A stretch of 32,473 bases of DNA from Rhodobacteraceae bacterium EL53 (GTDB lineage Bacteria > Pseudomonadota > Alphaproteobacteria > Rhodobacterales > Rhodobacteraceae), in the NCBI GenBank assembly GCA_900313015.1, contig OMPR01000003.1, positions 1-32,473 on the forward strand, in the 5' to 3' direction. A program made the translations under genes and the position numbers. Shown here one piece after another: positions 1 to 7,109 of the stretch; within the stretch, counting starts at the first letter, position 1, and each line of letters begins with the position of its first letter. The notes beneath the pieces were generated by a model. It saw only the letters and a list, made by a program, of their open reading frames with translations. It did not search any database and was not told where the DNA came from.

Positions 1-3000
1 GAACTGCCCATTGGGGTTATAATCAAACGTCCCGTCTGCATTCACCGTCAACAGCGCGCCCGAGGCCAGGGTGATCTGACTGCCCACATTGCCCGCCACG
101 CCATTGACTTCGGTCACATCGAAGGCGTCGCTTTCAACGTCGGTATCTGCCCCATTGCTATTGTCGGCATGCAGGTCCCCGCCGGTGATGGTCGCCAATT
201 CGCCAACGGTGAAGGTGTCATCCTGCGCAACCGCCGGATCATCCACGCCCGTGATATCGATATTGACTGTGCCAAGGCTCACGTCGCCGGACCCATCCCC
301 ATCATTGGCGGTGACCGTCAGCGTGGCGGTATCGTCGCCAGTGTCATCCTGCGCACCCGTGTATTGGAGGTTCGAGGCCGTATCGAGATAGGTGTTGATA
401 TCGGCGACCGAGCCCACAAGCGTGATCGTCTGCGAGTTCACCAGCGTCTCAGTTACGCCACTGCCAACAGCCGCCCCATCTGCCGGGGTGCCAAACGTGC
501 CCTGATCAACCGCCAGCGTCACCGTGATCGGATCACTGTCCGGATCCGCAAACACCGCCGCCCCAAGCGCAACATTCCCGGCCGTATCCTCGGTGAAACC
601 CAGATCACCCGGCAAAAGCGTGACCGAGGGTAAGACTCCAAATAGGGACACGCTGAGGGGCAGAGTACTGGCCCCGGAATCTTCTTCCAGTGACCAGTTG
701 GCACGGTTGTTGATGATCGGCAGGTAGTCGGCGAAGGATCCCTGATCATATCGATTGCCGTTATACTGGCCGCCTGCCGGATCCGTGGATCCATCGGACA
801 GGTTCACCGCAGTCTGCCCTTCGACCAGACCGGTGCCAGCCAGCGTGCCCGAGTCATAGGCAAAGCCGGTTTCTTCCGATGTGAAACCGCTCAGAAACGC
901 AGAGGGTGTGTTCAAGGACCCGGTGTAGGCAACGACGACGTCTCCGGTGGTGTTAATGTCGAAGGCCCCATCTTCCTGCAAAAGGCCGACAGAGGCCCCA
1001 AAGTCAGAACTTGTTGGCTCATTGATATCGGTGAAGGTAACGACGGTGCCGGCCTTGATCTCGCTGGTCACGGTCCAGATCAGTGTGCCTTCTCCCCCGG
1101 CGAATGCCGCACCTGTCCAGGCCTGATCGGTAAAGAACACCTGAAACGGGGTGGATGAACCATCCATATCCGTCAACGCCACAAAGGACAGGTCTTCGGG
1201 TATAGAGCCATTGAACCCTGTAAACGCAATATCACCCGCAGAGAACGTTGGTACGCTGACAGATGGAAGCGCGGTCGTGAAATTCCACGTGGTTTCATCA
1301 GAAATGCCGGCGAAATCATTGTTCGCAGCGTCTTCGACCGCCCCGGCATCCATCTGCACATAATAGGTCGCGGCCGGATCCAGGTCACTGGTGGGGTTGA
1401 TGGTGACCGTGGCACCGGACACGCTGACTTGACCCGATGTCACATCAATGGTTTCAACCAGCGTATCGCCAACTTTGTTGTAGATGCGGATGTTGCCGGT
1501 TCCGACCTGTACGTTCTCGTTGAATGTCGCCGTCAGGTTGGTCCCTACAGCAACATTGCTGCTTTCATCGGCAGGGGAGGTGCTGGCCAGGTTCGGGGGG
1601 GTCAGATCAACCCCACTGATGCTAAAGGCTGTTTCACTGAATGGTGACAGGGTGTCACCATCGCCAGTGTCGTTCAGCGTTGTCCAGTTCGTGGATAAGG
1701 GCGCGCCGTTCAGAGCGGATAGATAATCGGCAAAGTCGGTTTCACCGCTTCTTGCCCCTTGATACGCGGCTCCGTCCAGCCCATCCTCAAGGGCGCCAAA
1801 GTTTGCCGCAGTCGAGCCTTCGGTCAGGCCAGTATTGGTTAAAACGCCGTCGGCTCCGGTGAAGCCAACAGAATCTGTCGCGACGGCAGTCAGAAAGGCA
1901 TTTGATGCCCGTGGCGTGCCGAGGCTGCCAACATAGACATAAAAGGCGTCCCCCGACGACGCTAGAGTGACAGTGCCGTTGAGCGACATGTACCCGACGC
2001 TGGCTCCCGTATCCGAGGTCAGGCTGAAGGCATCAGATGCGATATCATTGAAGTTGACGACTGTTCCGGCAGGAATGAGTTCATCAATTGTCCAGATGAG
2101 TGTCCCAGCTCCGTTTGCGTTGAATGAAGTTCCATTCCAGTGGTTGTCGGTTATGAAAATCTGGAACGGCGTCGTGGAGCCATCAAGATCTTCGAGGGCC
2201 ACAAACGCAAGGTCGTCAGTTTGACCTTCGGTGTTGAAGCCCACAATGGCCAGGGACCCTGCGCCCAATCCGGCCGGCGCCGCGCCAATGGCTGGCAGTT
2301 CGGTGCCAAAGGCAAGTGTGCGCTTGTCGCTGATGCCGGCAAAATCGTTTCCGGTTGTATCCTCAAAGGCGCCACTGTCGACGGTCACATAGTACCGGGT
2401 GGCCTGATCCAGATCTGCGGTTGGATTGATGGTGGCCGTTGGGCCCGCAACAGAGACGCTGCCGCTGGTGACAGCGATGGTTTCGACCACGCTGTCATCC
2501 GAACGCAGGCGGATCTGGATGTTTCCGGATCCTTTTTGCACGTCTTCGTTGAAGGTGATCTGCAGGTTGGCCCCAACCGCGACCCCTTCGGCATCCAGGG
2601 ACGGGCTGACGCTGGCAATGATTGGTGGTGCTGCGTCCACCCCCCCGGTTTGAAATGCGGTCGTGCTGAAGGGAACAAAGCTCTCGCCATCTGATTCAGA
2701 AACGGTCCAGTTGCTGTTGTTGTTGATCAGGCTGAGGTAGTCGGAAAAGCTGGCCCCTGACGCCCTGTCCCCGGTGTATGCCCCGCCATCGTGACTGGTG
2801 TTTGTGGGCATGGCGACGGCGTTAACCCCTTCGGTCAGCCCGGTGCCCGATAGGGTGCCGCCGCTTTGCGCGAAGCCGTCCTCGTCGTAGGCGATACCGG
2901 CGACAAAGGACGTAGGGGCGCCCAAGGACCCTTGGTATGCCAGAATGGAGTCTCCGCCAAACGACAAGGCCAGGTTTCCAGATAGAGAACCTGCACTCGC

Positions 3001-3243
3001 TGTAGGTGGGTTGGCGGCGTTGGAGACATTATTAAATCGAATGATTGTGCCCGCCGACAGGGGCGCGCCCGTGGTCCAGGTCAGCGTTGTTTCGCCAGCT
3101 GCCAGTGCGCTGCCCAGCCATTCAGTATCGGTGAAATAGACAGTTTCGCTTGAGGAAATATCGGTGAGCAGAACAATGGCAAAATCATCATCGCCATCGG
3201 AATTATAGCCAACAAATGCAAAATCTCCGGCTGAAAGTGTCAT
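1..3243 (-). CDS. Giant secreted multi-domain protein, N-terminal 1081 residues (C-terminus outside window)
   Basis: The frame is open without a stop from the ATG at 3243 to the left edge. An AAGGAAG ribosome-binding site (3250-3256) lies 6 nt upstream and supports this start. There is no signal peptide, as expected for a type I secretion substrate. I read three copies of a ~200-residue module, at about residues 1-205, 325-535 and 668-865. Each opens like 'GDIAFTGFNG', continues with 'LTDMDGSSTPFQVFFTD' and ends near a 'PFSETAF' motif. After copies 1 and 2 comes a ~100-residue Ig-like domain of the SbsA/Big_5 type ('FNENVQVGTGNIRIY', residues ~206-305 and ~548-645). From ~870 a cadherin-like repeat ('FTEDTAGNVALGAAVF') follows, then a Big_9-like start ('VAQDDTFTV', ~1006). 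Role inferred: cell-surface or released adhesin or matrix protein. The function of the repeated module is not known to me. A promoter should lie in 3244-3784, which also holds a CRP-like site. Confidence 0.85.
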   Translation of the reverse strand, partial: MTLSAGDFAFVGYNSDGDDDFAIVLLTDISSSETVYFTDTEWLGSALAAGETTLTWTTGAPLSAGTIIRFNNVSNAANPPTASAGSLSGNLALSFGGDSILAYQGSLGAPTSFVAGIAYDEDGFAQSGGTLSGTGLTEGVNAVAMPTNTSHDGGAYTGDRASGASFSDYLSLINNNSNWTVSESDGESFVPFSTTAFQTGGVDAAPPIIASVSPSLDAEGVAVGANLQITFNEDVQKGSGNIQIRLRSDDSVVETIAVTSGSVSVAGPTATINPTADLDQATRYYVTVDSGAFEDTTGNDFAGISDKRTLAFGTELPAIGAAPAGLGAGSLAIVGFNTEGQTDDLAFVALEDLDGSTTPFQIFITDNHWNGTSFNANGAGTLIWTIDELIPAGTVVNFNDIASDAFSLTSDTGASVGYMSLNGTVTLASSGDAFYVYVGSLGTPRASNAFLTAVATDSVGFTGADGVLTNTGLTEGSTAANFGALEDGLDGAAYQGARSGETDFADYLSALNGAPLSTNWTTLNDTGDGDTLSPFSETAFSISGVDLTPPNLASTSPADESSNVAVGTNLTATFNENVQVGTGNIRIYNKVGDTLVETIDVTSGQVSVSGATVTINPTSDLDPAATYYVQMDAGAVEDAANNDFAGISDETTWNFTTALPSVSVPTFSAGDIAFTGFNGSIPEDLSFVALTDMDGSSTPFQVFFTDQAWTGAAFAGGEGTLIWTVTSEIKAGTVVTFTDINEPTSSDFGASVGLLQEDGAFDINTTGDVVVAYTGSLNTPSAFLSGFTSEETGFAYDSGTLAGTGLVEGQTAVNLSDGSTDPAGGQYNGNRYDQGSFADYLPIINNRANWSLEEDSGASTLPLSVSLFGVLPSVTLLPGDLGFTEDTAGNVALGAAVFADPDSDPITVTLAVDQGTFGTPADGAAVGSGVTETLVNSQTITLVGSVADINTYLDTASNLQYTGAQDDTGDDTATLTVTANDGDGSGDVSLGTVNIDITGVDDPAVAQDDTFTVGELATITGGDLHADNSNGADTDVESDAFDVTEVNGVAGNVGSQITLASGALLTVNADGTFDYNPNGQF

Positions 3244-3784
3244 TTGGTTCTTCCTTTAAAAACTTGAGTTCAGATCTGCCAAAGCGGGGCAAACACATCA
3301 AAGATGATCGATTTACGGATGGTTTATCTCTATTCGAAATGTGAAGAGGATGTCGGTTGGAAAGGCCCCACAGTTTAATACGTGACCGATAGATGTCGAT
3401 CGCACAGAGCGGCAATGAAAGCTATCACCTTGCGGTGAAATGGCCAGTTATCGTGACGGTGACCCCCTTTAACATATCCGATAAATGACAATGTGTTCAT
3501 TTTTAGGAAGTCTATAATGTTAGCTATCTCTGTCACTCTTTTTGTGATGCGTGGCCTGTAAACTTACTGATTTTCTGTGTGCTCTGGCATTCTGTGCAGC
3601 ACTTGGTGCCACGGATGATTTTGACTGGAACCTTACCTGAAGACGTTCTTCAAACCTGTGACTTAGGTCACATAAACCCTGAAAGTGCCTATAAAAAGAG
3701 CGGTATTGAAGCGGGCTGAAATCATCCGTTTGCCCCGCATGTTTGTGCCAAAATAAGCCCTGTGCAACAGGGGTCAGAGCATTT
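3244..3784. other. Intergenic region upstream of the left giant gene (541 bp)
   Basis: I find no convincing gene. A possible 70-codon minus-strand frame (3203-3415) overlaps the giant gene start and has no recognisable features. The stretch holds the ribosome-binding site of the giant gene, a small hairpin TCACC-ttgc-GGTGA (3425-3438), an AT-rich part (about 3480-3550), and the CRP-like palindrome at 3657-3672. It must also contain the 3' end signal of the glycosyltransferase that ends at 3785, but I see no clear terminator. Confidence 0.6.
3657..3672. promoter_or_regulatory. CRP/FNR-family operator-like palindrome
   Basis: The sequence is TGTGA-CTTAGG-TCACA: both half-sites match the classical CRP consensus exactly with the canonical 6-nt spacer, and symmetry extends one base further (TGTGAC/GTCACA). 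It lies ~415 bp upstream of the giant gene at 3243 and ~110 bp beyond the glycosyltransferase stop, inside non-coding DNA. The palindrome is seen directly. That a CRP/FNR-type regulator binds it and controls the giant exoprotein is inference. Confidence 0.5.
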
Positions 3785-4747
3785 TCAAATGCGGTTGAAC
3801 AGGCACGCGAGGTAGAGCGCGATCGTTCCCAGAACGCTTTGACGATAGACCTGCGATGCTTTCAAAGACCGAAGCCGATGCCAGACCGGGCCAGTGCGGG
3901 CCGCCTTGTAGTGGGTCAACGTGGTCTGGGCCTGCGGGGTAAAGCGGTGCATGGATCCTTGCAAGGCAGTCAGGCCGATCTCATTCCAGCGTTGGAACCG
4001 CCCCCCGAGCAGGGCCGTAAATCGCATCAGTTTGGCGCGCAACGACAGGTTGGCACCGATCAGGTTGCCGGAATGCTGACGATACGACAAAACCGGCGCG
4101 GGGTCGTGGATCACATGACCACCACAGCCGGTGATCAGTTGATAGAGCCACCAATCATGCGCCACGGGATCGGTGGCTTCCTCGACCGCGGTGCGGGCCA
4201 AATCCAAAGCCGCCCGGTTCAGCACCATGGTGTTGCCGCCGCCAATGGATTGGACCAGAGCGTTGTTGAAACCCGGCGCCCGCGGGAAATCCGGTGAACG
4301 ACCAATCGGCGATAGTTGTTGGTTGCAGATTACGGTGCTCGCGCAATAGAGTACGGGTTGTGTTTCTGGGAAGTCGGATAACAACCGCACCGCGCGCTCC
4401 AGCTTATTAGGGAACCAGATGTCATCTTGATCGGATAGCGCTGCAAATGCCAAGTCGTCGGGTGCCGCCTGAATCAGGGAGAGAAAGTTGCGCACAAACC
4501 CCTGCTGTGGCCCTGCACGGCAGTGGACCTGCCGATGTGGGTGTTGGGCCTGAAACCTTCGCAGGATGTCCAGGCCATCATCCGTGGATCCGTCATCAGA
4601 GACAATAAGAGACCAGGATTTATGAGTTTGGGCTGCAAAGCTGTCCAGTTGCGCTTGTAGATAGGGAGCCCCCTGATACAGCGCCAGAAAGATACAAACC
4701 TCTGACGTTTTCTGGTGTGTATTAGGTTTCAGTTCCATTTTAGGCAT
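3785..4747 (-). CDS. Family 2 glycosyltransferase (GT-A fold)
   Basis: This 320-residue protein has the GT2 layout. The N-terminal strand 'VCIFLALYQG' (17-26) is followed by the nucleotide-binding 'VSDDGSTDDG' (49-58). The acidic metal-binding region is 'LSDQDDIWFPNKLE' (104-117), 'GGGNTMVLNR' lies at 169-178, and a catalytic-type 'HDWW' at 197-200 is followed by 'YRQHSGNLIG' (222-231). This pattern is typical of enzymes that add rhamnose or other sugars to surface polysaccharides. It acts at the cytoplasmic side of the inner membrane; the C-terminal ~60 residues are partly hydrophobic and may attach to the membrane. The start is uncertain: Met1 (4747) and Met4 (4738) both lack a strong ribosome-binding site. 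It is transcribed away from the phage-like cassette and toward the left giant gene. The donor sugar and acceptor cannot be told from sequence. A role in making the glycan exported by KpsMTE is inferred from proximity. Confidence 0.85.
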   Translation of the reverse strand: MPKMELKPNTHQKTSEVCIFLALYQGAPYLQAQLDSFAAQTHKSWSLIVSDDGSTDDGLDILRRFQAQHPHRQVHCRAGPQQGFVRNFLSLIQAAPDDLAFAALSDQDDIWFPNKLERAVRLLSDFPETQPVLYCASTVICNQQLSPIGRSPDFPRAPGFNNALVQSIGGGNTMVLNRAALDLARTAVEEATDPVAHDWWLYQLITGCGGHVIHDPAPVLSYRQHSGNLIGANLSLRAKLMRFTALLGGRFQRWNEIGLTALQGSMHRFTPQAQTTLTHYKAARTGPVWHRLRSLKASQVYRQSVLGTIALYLACLFNRI

Positions 4748-5072
4748 GCGATCGGAATTCAGTTCATCGTGAACAAGGCTGTGCTATTTATCGTCAAAGC
4801 GGTTGGTAAAATCCATAGCCGTTTTGACGATCCGGTGATTGCCTCGGGTGATTTGCCCAAGTGTTGGGCCATTCTCTGTTTCAGAGCCATTTCTGGGATG
4901 ATCAGGTAATCCAAATTAGCTTAGGAACTCTGACGTGTCAGCTTCAAATGCTTGATTATTGCTTCGGTTGCAAGTGTTGCATGATCTGGCCAGGCACCGT
5001 GCGCACCGTTCAACTTATATTGGACCTCTTTGAGCATAGTCTTGCGCTAGTTCACCGACATAGGATGCACCC
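4748..5072. other. Divergent intergenic region (325 bp) with two consecutive hairpins
   Basis: This stretch separates the minus-strand glycosyltransferase from the plus-strand DUF2793 cassette and should carry both promoters. No gene is supported. Two adjacent perfect inverted repeats stand out: GCCCAA-gtg-TTGGGC (4855-4869) and CTCTG-ttt-CAGAG (4874-4886). They sit ~190-220 nt upstream of the DUF2793 start. An AGGA ribosome-binding site (5062-5065) lies 7 nt before the ATG at 5073. Confidence 0.5.
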
Positions 5073-6452
5073 ATGCCCGATACGTCACCGCGACTGGGGT
5101 TGCCATATTTGCAACCGTCTCAGGCCCAGAAACACGTCACTCACAACGAAGCACTGCAACAGTTGGATATGCTGGTGCAGTTGACCGTTTTAGCGATGGC
5201 TGCAGAAACGCCGCCTGGCGATCCCGCAGCGGGAGATACCCATGCGTTGGGGGCTGCGCCGACGGCAGCCTGGGCTGGGCAGGAGGGCAAGTTAGCCTTG
5301 TGGACGGGGTCCGGTTGGCAATTTATTGAGCCCCAGAACGGTTGGCGCACCTACGATCTCGGGTCGCAGCGCGCCTATGTTTTCACAGGTGGTGCTTGGC
5401 AACCAGAAACGGATACGTTGCAAAATGTAGCACAGGTTGGGATCGCTACGACGGCGGATGCGACCAACAGATTGGCAATTGCATCCGAGGCAAGCCTGTT
5501 TTCCCACGCCGGGGCAGGGCACCAACTTAAGGTCAATAAGGCCACCGTCGGAGACACCGTTAGCCTGCTATTTCAGTCGAACTGGACCGGGCATGCCGAA
5601 ATGGGGTTGGCCGGTGATACTGCCTTTACCGTTAAAACGAGTGCAAACGGCAGCACTTGGGCCGAGAGTCTGCGGGTGGATCCCGTGAATGAAGAGATTG
5701 CTCTGGCTCCGTCTTCGGGCGTTAAGGCACGTCTGACGGACAGTGCTCTGCAACTGGATGTACCACTGACTGGTACTGCGGTGCAGACCGATGCACAGGA
5801 TACTACTTCTGGCCGTGTACTAAAGGTCGGGAGCTTTGGTCTAGGGAGCGCGCTGTCGGACCTGACTGGTGATCTGTTTGCTGATGCCAACAAAACCGGT
5901 TTTTATTTTGCCCGCCCAAGTGCCAGTTCAGGGGCATCGGATATGCCTTCTGACGGGGATTGGCATGTGCTCAAATCAGCTAGACAGGCGGGTCAGGCCG
6001 TAGCCTTGGCGGTACCGCAGGACAACGCCCAGGATGCGGCGCTGTGGTGGGTCACACAACAGGGCGGCACGGTAGGGAACTGGCGTCGCGCGATTGATAC
6101 CGGCAATCTGGTTGGCACTGTTGCGGGTACTGGCAGTGCGCCAACAGGAGCCGCCTTTGAACATGGCTCCAATGCCAATGGCTACTATACCCGCTATGCT
6201 GATGGCACCCAGATTTGCTGGCGTCGTAACTGGTCGATTGGACCGGGCTCGGCCACTTGGAACTTTCCGGCAGCCTTTCTGGGCGGGCAGGGGACTGTGA
6301 CGGTTATTGGAACGTCCACCAGCGTTGCTGTGGACCGCTCAGTGACTGGGCTGTCCTCGAGTTATCAGGATGCCACTATCCGGGTGTGGGACAAAGACGG
6401 CGTGGGGACTACGGCCGGAATATCCCTGATTGCCATTGGTCGTTGGATTTAA
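5073..6452 (+). CDS. DUF2793 phage-tail-fibre-like protein with pyocin-knob-like domain
   Basis: The protein has 459 residues. The N-terminal ~100 residues match DUF2793: 'LGLPYLQPSQAQKHVTHNEA' (8-27), then 'LDMLVQLTV' and 'WAGQEGKLALWTGSGWQF'. DUF2793 proteins occur in Rhodobacterales phages and gene-transfer-agent-related loci. Residues ~245-343 resemble a pyocin-knob-type fibre domain ('GDLFADANKTGFYF' to 'NWRRAIDTGN'). The last ~90 residues start with 'YYTRYADGTQICWRR' (371-385), a common C-terminal block in phage tail fibre proteins. The middle part (~115-245) is beta-rich and resembles phage fibre shafts. The start follows an AGGA box by 7 nt. Two small genes follow in the same direction, the next ribosome-binding site overlapping this stop codon. 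Likely role: receptor-binding fibre or spike of a phage-like particle. No capsid, tail-tube or terminase genes are nearby, so it is either a satellite of a distant particle cluster or a remnant. Confidence 0.8.
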   Translation: MPDTSPRLGLPYLQPSQAQKHVTHNEALQQLDMLVQLTVLAMAAETPPGDPAAGDTHALGAAPTAAWAGQEGKLALWTGSGWQFIEPQNGWRTYDLGSQRAYVFTGGAWQPETDTLQNVAQVGIATTADATNRLAIASEASLFSHAGAGHQLKVNKATVGDTVSLLFQSNWTGHAEMGLAGDTAFTVKTSANGSTWAESLRVDPVNEEIALAPSSGVKARLTDSALQLDVPLTGTAVQTDAQDTTSGRVLKVGSFGLGSALSDLTGDLFADANKTGFYFARPSASSGASDMPSDGDWHVLKSARQAGQAVALAVPQDNAQDAALWWVTQQGGTVGNWRRAIDTGNLVGTVAGTGSAPTGAAFEHGSNANGYYTRYADGTQICWRRNWSIGPGSATWNFPAAFLGGQGTVTVIGTSTSVAVDRSVTGLSSSYQDATIRVWDKDGVGTTAGISLIAIGRWI

Positions 6453-6465
6453 GGAGACACCATTC

Positions 6466-6777
6466 ATGCATATCTCATTTACCCCCATGCGCCGGGAAGA
6501 CCGGCTTGAGCTGAGCAAAGCCGATGATGTTTTGACCATCAATGGCGAGGCCTTTGATTTTTCCCCGCTGAGCGAAGGGAGCACCTTGCCGCAGGATGCG
6601 GTTTCTTGTGATTGGCTGGCCTCAGATGTCGAGCGGGTCGATGGGGTGATTCAATTGACCTTGATCTTACCGCATGGGGCAAATGCGGGGGAAGAGACCC
6701 TGTTTCCCGCGCCGATCGAGGCATTGAATGGCCCGATCCTGTTGCCGCCCTACACCCTTGATGACAGAGAGGTCTGA
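6466..6777 (+). CDS. Small phage-associated protein of unknown function (103 aa)
   Basis: The start chosen is the ATG at 6466, 9 nt after an AAGGAGA ribosome-binding site (6451-6457) that overlaps the stop codon of the DUF2793 gene. A longer TTG-initiated reading (6430) would overlap that gene and place the ribosome-binding site inside the coding region, so I reject it. The sequence starts 'MHISFTPMRREDRLELSKAD' and contains 'LTINGEAFDFSPLSEG' and 'LILPHGANAGEETLFP'. It is acidic and soluble, with no membrane segment. I associate such proteins with phage tail-fibre neighbourhoods, where they sit between the fibre gene and an assembly chaperone, but I know no biochemical function. It is translationally coupled to both neighbours. 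Confidence 0.75.
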   Translation: MHISFTPMRREDRLELSKADDVLTINGEAFDFSPLSEGSTLPQDAVSCDWLASDVERVDGVIQLTLILPHGANAGEETLFPAPIEALNGPILLPPYTLDDREV

Positions 6778-6780
6778 ACC

Positions 6781-7074
6781 ATGAGTAATATCAATGTATC
6801 GCGGATCATCACCGCTGAAGACAAGCTGGTGGAACAGCAGAAACAACAGCTAGATGCCCATAAGATAGATTGTCGGACGCGGATTTTTGCGGTCTGTGAT
6901 GAGATTGCCCAGATCAATTTGGCTTCGGCCGCCAGTGCGGGACTGTTCAATGCAGAGCAGATGGAGGTTTATCGCGCTGGGTTGGCCTGGATTGATGCGA
7001 TGCGCACTGCCTGTGTGAGTGGTGACTGGCCGGATCCACCCGCTCAAGTGGTCGAGCTGGCCTCGCGGTTCTAA
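6781..7074 (+). CDS. Tail-fibre assembly chaperone-like small protein (97 aa)
   Basis: The ATG at 6781 lies 3 nt after the previous stop, with GAGG (6769-6772) as ribosome-binding site 8 nt upstream, inside the end of the preceding gene. The N-terminal half is charged and probably alpha-helical ('VTAEDK'-like start, 'KLVEQQKQQLDAHKIDCRTR'), followed by an Ala-rich helix ('QINLASAASAGLF') and a C-terminal 'MEVYRAGLAWIDAMRTAC' helix. Small helical proteins of this design downstream of a fibre gene commonly serve as tail-fibre assembly or tail-assembly chaperones. The assignment rests on size, helix content and gene order, not on a decisive motif. It is the last gene of the three-gene unit. Confidence 0.65.
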   Translation: MSNINVSRIITAEDKLVEQQKQQLDAHKIDCRTRIFAVCDEIAQINLASAASAGLFNAEQMEVYRAGLAWIDAMRTACVSGDWPDPPAQVVELASRF

Positions 7075-7080
7075 GGCTTG

Positions 7081-7104
7081 GCAGGCCGGGGCAACCCGGT
7101 CTGC
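7081..7104. terminator. Strong GNRA-loop hairpin between convergent genes
   Basis: A ten-base-pair stem (GCAGGCCGGG / CCCGGTCTGC, one G-T wobble) is closed by a GCAA tetraloop. It occupies nearly the whole 35-bp gap between the plus-strand cassette (stop 7074) and the minus-strand RTX gene (stop 7110). Its position suggests a bidirectional terminator. Neither side has a T-tract, so it may instead protect 3' ends or act with Rho. Confidence 0.6.
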
Positions 7105-7109
7105 ACATT

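Noticed and set aside
89-2694. Plus-strand open frames opposite the left giant gene (e.g. 169-633, 2140-2694)
   Set aside because: The minus strand encodes one continuous recognisable protein from 3243 to the left edge; the plus frames are shadows with no family match.
3743-4297. 184-codon plus-strand frame opposite the glycosyltransferase
   Set aside because: The minus strand carries all GT2 motifs; this frame has no recognisable domain and overlaps it entirely out of phase.
6430-6465. TTG-initiated N-terminal extension of the 103-residue phage-like gene
   Set aside because: It would overlap the DUF2793 gene and put the AAGGAGA box inside the coding region; the ATG at 6466 is correctly spaced from that box.
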